DNA of 64,000 nucleotides from Hyphomicrobium_A sp963812795 (lineage in GTDB: Bacteria > Pseudomonadota > Alphaproteobacteria > Rhizobiales > Hyphomicrobiaceae), in contig CAWEWG010000005.1 in the NCBI GenBank assembly GCA_963812795.1, positions 151,614 to 215,613 on the forward strand. The letters run 5' to 3'. Below, in pieces: positions 39,737 through 50,745 of this stretch. The first letter of the stretch is position 1, and the number at the start of each line of letters is the position of its first letter. The notes beneath the pieces were generated by a model. It was not told the origin of the DNA and made no database searches. It saw nothing but the letters and a program-made list of their open reading frames with translations. The position numbers and the translations under genes were made by a program.

Positions 39737-42437
39737 ATGCGTTCCAACCGCGCTATACCCGCGTTCATCGCGGGTGTTCTTGCTGCATTTCCGACCATCG
39801 TCACCGCACAGGACGCCCCGACACCGGCGCCGCCGGCCGATCAACTGCCGCCGGTCGAGGTGATCCAAAAGCAGCCGACCCCCGCACCCGCCGCCAAAAA
39901 GAAATCGGCCGCGAAGAAGAAGCAGGTCTCCCCGCCGCCGCAGCCTCCGGCGGCTGTCGCTGCGCCCAATCCTGAGACGCATCAACCCCAACTCGGTCTA
40001 CGGTGCCACGGGCAGCGTCGGAGCAGCCGAGCGCGCCTACGAAAGCGCCATCACGCCGGTCAATCCGCACGCAGTTGATCCCGACCAACCTGCACGGTTT
40101 CTCCAGCTCGGCGACGAACGTCACGCCGCAGGCATCTGACAGAGCGGCAGCCGCGCAACGTCAACGAGGCGCTGACGCGCGTCCCCGGCGTCATCGTCAT
40201 CAACGACGATGGCGCCGGCCATCACGGCGGCATCGGCATGCGCGGCTCGCCGCCCCGCCGCTCGCGCAAGATGCTGATCATGGAGGACGGCCACACCGTC
40301 AACCTGGCGCTGTGGCTCGACCCGTCGGTGCACTACTGGGCGCCGATGGAGCGCATGGAAAGCGTCGAGGTGCATCCGCGGCACCGTCATCACCCACGGC
40401 CCCAACAACAACTTCGGCGTCATCAACTCGCGCAGCATGTCGCCGTTTGGTCCCGACGAGACGGTCGATCAGCTCGGCCATCGGTTTCACCGATCGTGAA
40501 GGCGGCGGCTGCTATCGAGGACGACTGTCAAGGACGGCGGAGTGGCAATCCGAAGAATCTCGTATCGCTGGCACGTACATACGCGTCAGACGGCCGACAA
40601 CGTCGGCCTCGGTGCTTCATACACCGGCGCCGACGTGCAGGGCGCCTGGGACACGGAGCGCCTGCGCTTCAATGACTTCCACGGCGCACTCGGCTGGAAG
40701 GGCGTCGACCACGATCTCGTCGTCTCGGCTCACCCACGCCCGCCAGCGCGACAACTACGACGAGCAGAACTTTCTGCAGGAGCTCGAGCTCACTTTCGCC
40801 AGTTGGTCAAGCTTGACGAGAACGCCAGCGGCATCGCCGGTCCGGGCTCGCCGAGCAGCATTCTCGCTGCTGGGCATTGCAAGACTGCTTTACGCCCCCG
40901 GCTCCGGCCTCAACACACTACACCGGCGAAGTTTGGCGCGGGCAGATCGTGCACAACGCCTACCTCGACGAGGACACGACGATCACCAGCCGCGTCTACG
41001 CCAGGTACCACCGCCGCGACCGCTATCAGCTCGCTCTCGACGATAACCCGAGCCGATCCCGATGGCATCGCTCGGCGAGCCGCCGGTCTCGTTACGGTGC
41101 CACGCAACGAGGATTATCTATTTCGGCGAGGACACGATGTTCGGCCGTCTGCGGACGTTCCGCCACCTCGGCGGGGAGGTGCGCGCCGAGTGGGCGAACC
41201 ACAACCTCGCTCGGGCTTCGACCAGGATATCCAGGCGGGCATCCGCTACGAATACCAGGACATGACCAACCGCAACTTCCTGGGCCGCGATGGTGAGATC
41301 CTGGAAGACGGCGACAAGGACAGGCGCTGACGCTCTTCGACCGCTCGCTGAGCGCCAACACGGTCTCGGCCTTCCTGCAGACGAACATCACAGTCGCCAG
41401 GGACTTCAACGTCGCTGCCGGGCATCCGCTTCGAGTGGTACGACGTCAATCGCCCCAACCGCGTCATCGCCGAGGAGGAGGGCGAAGCAGGGGAGAGAGG
41501 ATCCATGCCCGGTATGCCCACCGTTATCCGCGGACGAGTGCCTCGTCATCGAGGGCATCCACTTCGACCCGAGCGGCACAAGTGAGAGCTACTCGAGCTT
41601 CAATGCGCTGCCGGGCGTCGCCTTCGCCTACACCGGGCTTCTACCGTTCGACGGTGTACGGCGGCTACCACCGCGGCATGTCGACCGGTGTCCTGCGCAA
41701 CGAGGACTTCCCCTCGCCCGACGAGATCGGCGACAACTTCAACCTCGGCTTCCGCAGCTCTGCCATCAAGGGCTTCGACTTCGAGGTCGCCGGCTTCTAC
41801 CAGCTGTTCGAGGACTTCCAGTACGGCGAATCGTTCTCGGCGATCGCCGGCGACCGGTCGTTCGGCCGCGCCGATGAGGTGGAGATCAGCGGCGTGGAGC
41901 TCTACGGGCGGCTCAACTCGCAGCCGTTCACCGGCGGGCCGCTCAACTTCTTCGCCGAGGGCAACTACACCTATGCTCGCGGCATCTTGAAGACGGCGCT
42001 TCACCTTCGACGATACCGGCGCCGTCGATGGCGAAGCTTCAGCGGCAACCACGTGCCGGAGGTGCCCGTTCCACGTCGCCGCTCTGACCCTCGGCGTCGA
42101 GGGCACCACCGGCTGGCGCTGGAACGCCAGTGCCACCTATACCTACCGCGGCGCGTTCTACACCGACGCGAGCCAACACGCCCTACGGGCTGGGCGGCGA
42201 GTACGCGTGCGATGATGTTGCAGGAACGTGCGAGATCGAGGAAGCCGGCGAAGACGGCGGGTGCCGAGCGTGTGGCTGCTGTCGGCGCGCTTCAACCTCG
42301 ACCTCGGTGACACGGGTGCCAGCGTGTTCGTGTCCGGCGACAACCTGCTCGACGAGTTCTACATCACCGACCGCGAGGACGGCATGAAGCCCGGCATCGG
42401 CCGCACCATCTGGACGGGCTTCAAGTACAAGTTCTGA
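39737..42437 (+). pseudogene. TonB-dependent outer-membrane receptor (FecA-like), frame-broken
   Basis: Fragments in all three frames line up in order as one receptor of about 900 codons. They show a signal peptide (AIPAFIAGVLAAFPTIVTAQ), a TonB-box-like PPVEVI, a proline/lysine linker and plug segments (PNSVYGATGSVGAAERAYES; NVNEALTRVPGVIVIND; GGIGMRGSPPRRSRKMLIME). Barrel segments and a final FVSGDNLLDEFYITDRED ending in GFKYKF with terminal Phe follow. Frame changes occur at least a dozen times (near 39970, 40070, 40135, 40373, 40465, 40500-40530, 40733 and beyond). The ones I can place are mostly single added bases, and I see no in-frame nonsense codon in the expected frames. It is either a recent pseudogene or an error-rich consensus. 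A terminator follows. The substrate (ferric siderophore or metal) is unknown. Confidence 0.75.
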
Positions 42438-42477
42438 GACCCATCAGAGTTACTGACCGCGTGCGCAAGTACGCTGA

Positions 42478-42515
42478 ACCGCCCCCATCACCCCCAGGGT
42501 GGGGGCGGTCTTTTC
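42478..42515 (+). terminator. intrinsic terminator after TonB receptor
   Basis: ACCGCCCCCA at 42478-42487 pairs perfectly with TGGGGGCGGT at 42500-42509 and is followed by CTTTTCTTT. It lies 40 bases after the receptor stop codon and in front of the convergent parA-like gene. Confidence 0.88.
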
Positions 42516-42531
42516 TTTGTCGCAGGAGTAT

Positions 42532-43218
42532 CTACGTGAGCTGGCGCATCGGCTCGCTCGCGAGTTGGCGCGGACGCAGGGCGCGATGCTTGCGGATGAC
42601 CTTGGTCAGCAGCGCGCTCAGCGCGACGCCAGCCGAGCCACTCAGGTCCTCGCCGGGGCTCTCGATGAAGGCGAGACCGCGGTTGTGCGCCTCGCGGTAG
42701 CGTGCACGCTCGACGCTCGCCCCAGGCAGAACGTTGAAGTCGGCGACCTCGATGTAGGCGCGGGCCGCGTCCTCCTCATCGGGGTGCAGCATGCGCGACA
42801 GGGCCACATACATTCGCTGCTTGGGTATGCCAGCCGACTTGAGCTGATAGAAGAGCTCGACAGCCGGCTGCAGGTCGTCGAAGCAGGCGCCCGAAGGCTG
42901 CACCACGAAGTGCGCGACGCTGGCGATCTCCATCGTCGGTCCGGGCGAATTTCCGGGCGCATCGATGATCAGGAGATCCGCCTCTGGCTGGCAGGCGATT
43001 GCTGCGTCCACATGGGCGTAGGCTTCGACGGTGAGCGGTGGAAAGACCTGATGCTTTTCCCGCAGGCGCTGCCAGCGGACGGACGTCTGCTGATCTTTAT
43101 CCAGATCTGCCAAGGTCGTGATCAGCCCACGCCGGGCTGCCACGGCGGCGAGGGCGCGGGCAAACGTCGATTTACCGACGCCACCCTTGCGGCTCACGAA
43201 CGCGACTACGACTGTCAT
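42532..43218 (-). CDS. orphan ParA-family ATPase
   Basis: A 228-residue P-loop ATPase with the deviant Walker A SRKGGVGKSTFAR, switch I LADLDKDQQTS, Walker B LLIIDAPGNSPG and the ParA/Soj-like C-terminal YVALSRMLHPDEEDA. Such proteins position plasmids, chromosomes or large complexes. No ParB, parS site or other partition gene is visible, so the cargo is unknown. The reading frame is intact although it lies between two frame-broken metal genes. The gene points opposite to the receptor. Confidence 0.88.
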   Translation of the reverse strand: MTVVVAFVSRKGGVGKSTFARALAAVAARRGLITTLADLDKDQQTSVRWQRLREKHQVFPPLTVEAYAHVDAAIACQPEADLLIIDAPGNSPGPTMEIASVAHFVVQPSGACFDDLQPAVELFYQLKSAGIPKQRMYVALSRMLHPDEEDAARAYIEVADFNVLPGASVERARYREAHNRGLAFIESPGEDLSGSAGVALSALLTKVIRKHRALRPRQLASEPMRQLT

Positions 43219-43352
43219 TGCGTGCCAGTTGCCAGAGATGCACTAAGTCTGCCCGCTCGTACTCCCGCTACGCGTATGGTCTAAAAGCGGCAGTTTCCAG
43301 GCCGAACTTTTCCCAGGCGCGAACTAACTGCGGCTGCTGCTCTCGGCGGCCG

Positions 43353-44705
43353 ATGACCCGTTCCGACCCCAGGTGCCCAGTGACCGATGCGCTGACGACG
43401 AACGACCTCGACGCCTTTTGGATGCCGTTTACGGCCAACCGCCAGTTCAAGCGCGCGCCGCGCCTGTTCGTGGGCGCCGAAGGCATGCACTACCGCACCG
43501 CCGATGGTCGCCGCGTGCTCGACGGGACATCAGGCCTGTGGTGCGTCAACGCCGGGCACTGCCGACCGAAGATCGTGGAGGCGATCCGCCAGCAGGCCGG
43601 TGCGCTCGACTTTGCCGGCGTATTCCAGATGGGGCACACGAAGGCCTTCGAATGTGCCTCGCGCTTGGTCAACATCGCGCCGGCCGGCTTCGACCATGTC
43701 TTCTTCACCAACTCGGGTTCGGAGGCGGTCGACACGGCACTGAAGTTGGCGCTCGCCTACCATCGCGCCAGGGGCAACGGCGGCAAGACGCGCCTCATCG
43801 GCCGCGAGCGCGGATACCATGGGGCGAACTTCGGCGGCACGGCGGTCGGCGGCATCGCTTCGAACCGGCGCATGTTCGGCGCGCTCGTCGCCGGTGTCGA
43901 TCATCTGCGGCACACGCATGATCCGGCGCGCAATGCCTTCAGCCGCGGCGAGCCGCAGCACGGTGCCGAGCTGGCCGACGATCTGGAACGGCTGGTCGCG
44001 CTGCACGATGCCTCCACCATCGCTGCCGTCATCGTCGAGCCCGTCGCGTGCTCGGCCGGCGTCTTCGTCCCGCCGCAGGGTTATCTGCAACGCCTCGCCG
44101 CCATCTGCGCCAAGCATGATATCCTGCTCATTCTCGATGAGGTGATCACCGCATTCGGCAGGTTGGGGGCACCGTTCGGCGCCGACTATTTCGGCATCTC
44201 GCCGGACATCATCACCGCCGCCAAAGGTATCACCAACGGTGCCGTGCCGATGGGCGCCGTATTCGTCCAGTCGCGCATCCACGATGCGTTCATGTCCGGC
44301 CCGGAGCCGATGATCGAGCTGTTCCACGGCTATACGTATTCCGGCCATCCGCTGGCCTGCGCGGCTTCCATCGCCACCCTCGACACGCTGCAGGAGGAGG
44401 GCCTGCTCACGCGCGTCGCGGAGCTGGCGCCCTATTGGGAGGCGGCGGTGCACTCCCTGCGCGGCTTGCCGCACGTTATCGACATCCGCAACATCGGTCT
44501 CATCGGCGCCATCGAGTTTGAGCCCCTACCCGACGAGCCGGGCAAGCGCGCCCACGCGCGCTTCGTCGACGCCTTCAACCGCGGCATCCTCGTGCGCGCA
44601 ACCGGCGATGTCATCGCCCTGGCGCCTCCGCTGATCATCCAGAAGAGCGAGATCGACCAGCTCATCGGAACGCTGGCCGAAGTCCTGCGAACCTCGGACG
44701 TCTAG
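43353..44705 (+). CDS. class III aminotransferase, omega-amino acid:pyruvate type
   Basis: A 450-residue fold type I pyridoxal-phosphate enzyme. It shows FWMPFTANRQFKRAPRLFVG at the start, GTSGLWCVNAGH, FFTNSGSEAVDTALKLA (phosphate site), YHGANFGGTAVGG, IVEPVACSAG, ILDEVITAFGRLG and the lysine motif AAKGITNGAVPMG. The HGYTYSGHP motif near the end is typical of beta-alanine:pyruvate and related omega-transaminases. It would transfer an omega-amino group, for example from beta-alanine, to pyruvate. The start at ATG 43353 or GTG 43380 is not settled. The stop overlaps the stop of the convergent RND gene. Intact reading frame. Confidence 0.87.
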   Translation: MTRSDPRCPVTDALTTNDLDAFWMPFTANRQFKRAPRLFVGAEGMHYRTADGRRVLDGTSGLWCVNAGHCRPKIVEAIRQQAGALDFAGVFQMGHTKAFECASRLVNIAPAGFDHVFFTNSGSEAVDTALKLALAYHRARGNGGKTRLIGRERGYHGANFGGTAVGGIASNRRMFGALVAGVDHLRHTHDPARNAFSRGEPQHGAELADDLERLVALHDASTIAAVIVEPVACSAGVFVPPQGYLQRLAAICAKHDILLILDEVITAFGRLGAPFGADYFGISPDIITAAKGITNGAVPMGAVFVQSRIHDAFMSGPEPMIELFHGYTYSGHPLACAASIATLDTLQEEGLLTRVAELAPYWEAAVHSLRGLPHVIDIRNIGLIGAIEFEPLPDEPGKRAHARFVDAFNRGILVRATGDVIALAPPLIIQKSEIDQLIGTLAEVLRTSDV

Positions 44706-47700
44706 AAAGCGGCCTGTGGCGCCGCGCCGGCTCCGTCGCTCTGCAACCTCTCGAGCGCCTTGCGACCGAACAGCAGGAACAGCGTCGGCGTCAGGAAGGC
44801 ATCGAGCAAGGTCGCCGAGATGAGCCCGCCGAAGATGGTCACGGCGACGGGGTGCAATATCTCCTTGCCGGGTTCGTCGGCGTTGATGAGCAGCGGCAGC
44901 AGGGCGATGCCGGCGGCGAGTGCCGTCATCAGCACGGGCGTCAGGCGCTCGAGCGTGCCGCGGATCACCAGTTGCCGCCCGAAGCTCTCGCCCTCGAACA
45001 GCGCCAGGTTGATGTAGTGGCTGATCTTGAGGATGCCGTTGCGCGTTGCGATGCCCGCGAGCGTGATGAAGCCGATGGCGCTGGCGACGGAAAACGGCTG
45101 GCCCGCGATCCATAGGGCCGCGACGCTGCCGATCAGCGCCAGCGGCACGTTGCCCATGATGACGAGCGCCAGCACCGTCGACCTGATACCGCGTGTACAA
45201 CACGACGAAGATGAGCAGCAGCGATACGGCCGACAACAATCCGATCAGGCGCGAGGCTTCCTCCTGCGCCTGGAATTGTCCCTCGAGGCTGGCGAAGTAG
45301 CCCTGCGGGAACTTCGTCTCGGCGATGGCCTCACGCATATCGGCGATGATGCGTGCCATGTCCGAGCCGTCGGTGTTGGCGAACACGGCGATGCGCCGGC
45401 GAGCGTTCTCGCGCTGGATCTGATTGGGGCCGTCCGTCTCGCTCACGTCGGCGATGGCGCTGAGCGGGATGCGCCCGGCCGGGCTCTCGATCAGCATTTC
45501 GCCGAGCGCGCGCGTGCTGCGGTCGGCATCGCTGAGGCGCACGACGACATCGAAGCGCTTCGACTGGTCGATGATCTGCGAGACGACCTTGCCGTTGGAG
45601 AGCGTTTCCAGCGCCGCGGTCACCTGGCTCGGGTTGAGCCCGTAGAGCGCCGCCTTCGCGTAGTCGACGCGCACCTGCATCTGCGGAATGCGCACCTGCT
45701 TCTCGGTCTGCAGGTCGACGACGCCGGGGATCGCCCTCAAACGTGCTTCGAGGCCTGCCGCGAGCCCGCGCAGGGTGTCGTAGTCGTCGCCGTAGATCTT
45801 GAGCGCGATCTGCGCCCGCACGCCCGACAGCATGTGGTCGAGCCGGTGGGCGATCGGCTGCCCGACCGTGATGCTGGCCGGGAGCACCGCGAGCCGCGAG
45901 CGAATGTCGGCGAGGACGGCTTCGCGGCTTCGCGCGGACTGCTGCAAATCGACGTCGAGCTCGCTGTTGTGAACGCCTTCGGCGTGCTCATCGAGCTCGG
46001 CACGGCCCGTGCGCCGTCCAACGGAACGGACCTCCGGCACCTGCGGCGACGATCTGTTCGGCGATGCGCCCGAGACGATCGGACTCGGCGAGGCTGATGC
46101 CGGGCTGCAGCACGACACTGACCAGCACCGTCCCCTCGTTGAACGTCGGCAGGAAGGCGCGGGGAAGCGCAAGCCCGCCGGCAATGGCGGCGGCGACGGC
46201 GACGGCCGGCAGGGCGATGACGAAGCGCGGGCCGGTCGAAGCACCATTCGAGGCCCGCCTTCTGCCAGCGCTTCAACGTGCGCACGAGGCCGGTGTCGTG
46301 CTCGGGCGATGTTGCGCATGCGCGGCAGCAGCCAATAGCTGAGCACCGGCGTCACCGTCAGCGACACGACGAGACTGGCGAGGATCGAGACGATGAAGGC
46401 GATGCCGAGCGGGCGTGAACAGGCGCCCCTCGATGCCCGACAGTGCGAACACCGGCAGGAACACGAGCACGATGATGACGGTGGCGTAGACGATGCCCGA
46501 GCGCACTTCCATTGCCGCGGCGGCGATGACCTCGATGACGCTGCGCCGGTCGCGGCCCTCTGCCGCTCTGTGCAAGCCAAGCCGCCGGTAGATGTTCTCG
46601 ACGTTGACGACAGCGTCGTCGACGAGGGCGCCGATGGCGATGGCCAGGCCGCCGAGCGTCATGGTGTTGATCGACAGCCCGATCATCTGGAAGACGACGA
46701 GCGTGCTCAGCACCGACAGGGGGATGGCGACGAGGGAGATGAAGGTCGTCTGCCAATTCAGCAGGAAGACGAACAGCACGACGGCGACGCAGATCAGCGC
46801 CTCGATGAGCACGCGCACGAGGTTGTCGATCGACTTCTCGATGAAGCTCGCCTGGCGGAACTGGACGTCGGTCGTGCGCACGCCCGCCGGCATCACGCGC
46901 TGCAGCTCGGGCAGCATCGCCTCGATCTTGCGGGTGATGGTGACGGTATCGGCGCCGGGCTGCTTCTGCACGGCGAGGATGACGCCCGGCTTGCCGTTGA
47001 AGCCGGCGTCGCCGCGCTTGGGGCGGGCGGCGAAGTCGACGTCCGCTACCTGGCTGCAGCGAGACGCCGTGCCCGTCGCGGTAGGCGACCACGAGGTTGC
47101 GCAGGTCCTCGATCTTGGTCGTGCGGCCGATGTTGCGGATCAGGACCTCGCGCGCCTTGAGGTCGACGAAGCCGCCGCCGGTGTTGGTGCCGAACTGCTT
47201 CAAGGCGTTCTCGATCGCCTCGAAGCTCACGTCGAGGCTGGCCATGCGCCGCGGATCGGGGACGACGCGGTACTGGCGCACCTCGCCGCCGATGGGGATG
47301 ACCTGGGCGACGCCGGGGACGGTCAGCAGCTGCGGGCGCACGGTGAAGTCGGCCAGCTCGCGCAGCGTCATCGGGTCGACGCTCGTGCTGGACATGGCGA
47401 TCAGCATGATCTCGCCCATCACCGACGAGATCGGTCCCATCTGCGCCGCGACATCCGGCGGAAGCTGCTCGCGCACCAACTGCAGCCGCTCGGCAACCTG
47501 CTGGCGCGCGCGGTAGATGTCGACCGACCAGTCGAACTCGACGTAGACGACCGATAGGCCGACGCCGGAGACCGAGCGAACGCGGGTCACGCCCGGCATG
47601 CCGTTCATCGCCGTCTCGATGGGGAAGGTGACGAGCAGCTCGACCTCCTCCGGGGCGAGGCCTTCGACTTCCGCGATCAGCGTGACGGTCGGGCGGTTGA

Positions 47701-47825
47701 GGTCGGGGAAGACGTCGACGGGAAGCTGCCGCAGCGTCATCAGGCCGTAGACGGTGAGCGCCAGGGCGCCGATCAGCACGAAGAGGCGATGCGATCAGGC
47801 TGGCGCGAATGATTGCGTCGAACAT
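44702..47825 (-). pseudogene. HME-type RND heavy-metal efflux pump (CzcA/CusA family), frame-broken
   Basis: Joined across frames this is a 1,038-residue inner-membrane proton-driven metal exporter, full length for the family. It starts MFDAIIRASLIAS (ATG 47825). The porter and membrane domains contain VRPQLLTVPGVAQVIPIGGE, the TM4 motif GGLAIAIGALVDDAVVNVEN and FGGLISATLLDAFLTPTLFL near the end. The VDDAVV version differs from CzcA's DGA and CusA's DAA forms, so the metal is uncertain. Seven frame changes (near 47800, 47055, 46414, 46300, 46240, 46035 and 45180) are all +1 in gene direction; 3,124 bases minus seven equals 1,039 codons. No stop interrupts the joined frame. The periplasmic adaptor gene lies 8 bases upstream. 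Confidence 0.85.
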
Positions 47826-47832
47826 GGGCCCC

Positions 47833-49502
47833 TCAGCGCACTTGGTTGATGAGCTCGGCGCCTTCGACGACGACGCGGCTGCCGGCTTCGAGACCGTCGA
47901 GAACGAGGACGCTGGTTCCGTCGAGCGGCGCAAGGCGGACGGGCACCGAGCCGGAAGTGCTCGGCCGAGACCTTCACCCATACGCGCGGCAACCCATTCG
48001 GCCCGCGCACCACGGCGGCATCCGGCAGCACCGTGCCCTTCACGGCATCGCCCTGCTGCACGAACACCTTCACGGCCGAGCCGATGACCAAGCCTTCGTG
48101 GATCTCGTCGACCTTGAACTGCAGGGGTTGCGTCTGCTGACGCAGCGAGGGCGCCCGGCCGACGTAGGACAGTTTGATGGAATGCCCGTCGGGATCTTTG
48201 GCGTAGGCGGCGGTGATGTCCGGCGCGGCGTGCGCCGCGCTGCCGATGGCCTCGATCCATAACCGGTGCGGATCGACGATCTCAAATAGCGTATCGCGCG
48301 TCGTCACCACCTGTCCGGCACGCACGTTTGCCTGCGAGATGATGCCGCTGACCGGCGCCTTGAGTGCGATGCGTTCGGCGTCCTTGGGTGCAAGAACGCG
48401 CTGCTGTTCGCGCAGAGCCTCGAGCTCGGCGCGGGTGTCGTCGATGTCCTTCTGGGCGACGACGCCGGCAATGCGGGTAAGGCGAGAAAGCTTCTGCTCG
48501 GCGATGCGCAGCTTGCCGACCACTTCGGCCGTGAGCTGCTGCATGGTCCCCAGGTCGGCGATGGGAATGCTGGGCGACAAAAGCGCCAACACCTCCCCCT
48601 CCTTGACGCGTTGCCCGACATGCGAGATGCCGCGCTCCGGAAGCTCGATGCGCCCGTCCATCGGGGCTTGCACCTGTCCGAACGTCGACGGGTCGGGCAC
48701 GACGGTGCCGATGAGCTCGCGCGCTTCTCGCGCCTCCTCGGGCTTGGCGATGATCGTGCGCACATGCAGCAGGCGCTGCGACGGCTTGGGAAGAAACACT
48801 TCGCCGTCCGGAAGGCGTCGCGGCGCTTCGGTTTGTGCAACGGCGGCAGCGGGGGTCTGATCATCGTCATGATCATGCCCTTCGTGCGCGCGGGCCGGGT
48901 GGGTGTAGGTGCCGAGCACCAAAATCGCGACGAGCATGAGTGGGGCGCTTCCCCCGGGCCGGCCGGAGCGCAGCGCCAGCGCCAGCAGGAAGCCGAGCAC
49001 CAGCGCGCCGCCCGCGACGATCCACGTTTGCGGCTCGCGCAATATCGTTTGCCAAGAGGTTGCCGGCGCACGTGCGGCGACTGCGGCGGCATCGATCTCG
49101 ATCTTGCCTTCCAGCACTGCCGTCGCGCCGCCTGTCGCGATGGAAAACTTGAGTGCCTTGTCGCCTGGCTCGTCCGCCCACGGCGCCGCGAGCGTATAGG
49201 TCCCGGAGCCGGCAGCCTTTGCAGTTCCGGCGGCGATGCCATCGGCAGTTACGGTAATGACCGCATCATTGATCGGCTCATTGCTGGCAAGCTGGTCGAG
49301 GTAGATCGTCAGTTGCCGGTTGGCGACAGCGGCCACCAGCTCGACGTTGGAGCCGGTGAGTTCGAGGCGCGGAGCGCCAGCCGGCGGCAGCCGCGGCGGC
49401 TGGGGCCTGCTCGTCGTGGGCGTGGTCGTCCCCACCGTGAGCGAGCGCGGTGGTGGCGATGAGGACCAGATAGAGTGCTGCCGAGAAAATGCGCGTCATC
49501 AT
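47833..49502 (-). pseudogene. RND periplasmic adaptor (CzcB-like membrane fusion protein), frame-broken
   Basis: Joined across frames this is about 555 residues. It has a signal peptide (MTRIFSAALYLVLIATTALA) followed by a His-rich HGGDDHAHDEQ, a beta domain, a transmembrane segment, a second His/Asp-rich segment AHEGHDHDDDQ, then the adaptor core (LPDGEVFLPKPSQRLLHVRT, PMDGRIELPERGISHVGQRV lipoyl half, coiled hairpin, and VQQGDAVKGTVLPDAAVV). It would link the RND pump to an outer-membrane channel. Two +1 frame changes occur, near 49385 and 47955; 1,670 bases minus two gives 556 codons. No TolC-type channel gene is present nearby. The start may be either of two adjacent ATG codons. Confidence 0.8.
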
Positions 49503-49646
49503 GAGTTCCCGTAACCTGAGAGGGTTCTCGGCACGGGTGGGTTCACGGCTGCTTGCCGCTCGCTCTGCCACTGGCGACGCATGACGCGCCGCCTCGGGCA
49601 TTACCCGTGCCGATCGTTGAGCGCACGCCTGCCGGCGTGCTTCAGA

Positions 49647-50040
49647 TCAAGCCAAGGGCCTGGGAGGACGTAGGGGAGGGTTGGAGAGCTGCCCGTACGG
49701 CAGGGCGGCATTGTGCTGGCGGTGCAGCACGCCGACGAAGCCGATGGCCGGCGGCGAGGCGCCCGCCGTCAATATCGCCGCCGCGGCACAGCAATGGGCG
49801 TGCGCGTGGGTGCACCCGCGGTCCGTCCCGGCTGGATTTTGAGGATGATCGTGACCAGCGTCGGAGACCGTGCCGATGTCGTGCCCGTGATCATGCGGCG
49901 CCACACGATGCATCTGCGTCGTGGGCCAGCGCGTGCGCGTCGGCAAACTGCGCGGCATGCAGGATCGGCACCTCGCCACCGCCAAGCATGGCGACGGCGA
50001 ACAGCGAGGCGATCATGATGTGCTTGACGATCCTGTTCAC
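49647..50040 (-). pseudogene. His-rich secreted protein (CopL-like), frame-broken
   Basis: Joined across one +1 frame change near 49900, this is about 130 residues. The GTG start at 50040 has AGGG upstream, and a signal-peptide-like IMIASLFAVAMLGGGEVPIL follows. The mature part is His-rich (ADAHALAHDADASCG, then APHDHGHDIGTVSDAGHDH, then THAHAHCCAAAA) and ends PPLRPPRPLA, typical of small copper or cation-resistance proteins with unknown exact role. 394 bases minus one gives 131 codons. It is upstream of the adaptor and pump on the same strand and probably co-regulated. Confidence 0.6.
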
Positions 50041-50209
50041 GCCCTAAACAAACCCGGCTGCTCCTGCTTCGTCAAGCGTACGGCCGTTCCGGTGAAAAAG
50101 TTGGCGGCCGTCATTTTTTGACGATCAAAGTAAAGTTACGATGTGGAGGTGTCTGCCTGCGTCTCACGCATGGCGGCGCAAGTACGGCAGCCAATTTTGT
50201 GAGGATACA

Positions 50210-50497
50210 ATGAAGTTCGAAGCTCGGGTCAAAGGCATTGCTCTGACGATCGCGGCCGTGGTGATTTCGGGACCCGCCCTGGCGCACGGTTTCGACGACT
50301 GCACCAAGGAGCCGAAGGACAAGTGGAAGCCACAGGCCGAGGCCGAGGCCACGGCAACGGCGGCAGGATATACCGTCACCAAGTCCAAGATCGAAGGTTC
50401 CTGCTACGAGGTCTATGCCAAGGACAAGGACGGCAAGAAGTTCGAGCTGTTCTACAACCCGGTCGACCTGCAACTCGTCAAGAAGCAGGACGACTGA
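50210..50497 (+). CDS. PepSY-domain periplasmic protein
   Basis: A 95-residue protein with a signal peptide (ALTIAAVVISGPALA). The mature part is a single PepSY-like (PepSY_2) unit: a helix WKPQAEAEATATAAGYTVTK, then strands IEGSCYEVYAKDKDG and KKFELFYNPVDLQLVK. PepSY proteins are inhibitors or binding modules in the periplasm. The Cys pair (C at DDCTK and C at GSCYE) may form a disulfide. GAGG lies five bases before ATG 50210. It follows the metal genes but is divergent from them. Confidence 0.8.
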   Translation: MKFEARVKGIALTIAAVVISGPALAHGFDDCTKEPKDKWKPQAEAEATATAAGYTVTKSKIEGSCYEVYAKDKDGKKFELFYNPVDLQLVKKQDD

Positions 50498-50597
50498 GTG
50501 CTGTCCCCGCTAGAGTCCGCGGCGGAAATCCGCTAAGCGAACGCTCCTGGCAGCCGCCGGTGTCCCCGGCGGCTCGCCGGCCGCGCATGCCGGCCCT

Positions 50598-50671
50598 GCG
50601 GGTGTAGCTCAATGGTAGAGCAGCAGCCTTCCAAGCTGAATACGAGGGTTCGATTCCCTTCACCCGCTCCA
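50598..50671 (+). tRNA. tRNA-Gly (UCC)
   Basis: A 74-base cloverleaf with encoded CCA. The acceptor GCGGGTG pairs with CACCCGC, the anticodon loop CTTCCAA carries TCC, and the T arm is GAGGG-TTCGATT-CCCTT with discriminator T, as in glycine tRNAs. Confidence 0.95.
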
Positions 50672-50745
50672 CTTACTGTCCTTGGCGTTGCGCGAAACTC
50701 TAACGCCCGCCGGGAGAGAAGCCTTTCCCACAAAGGAGCGAGGGA

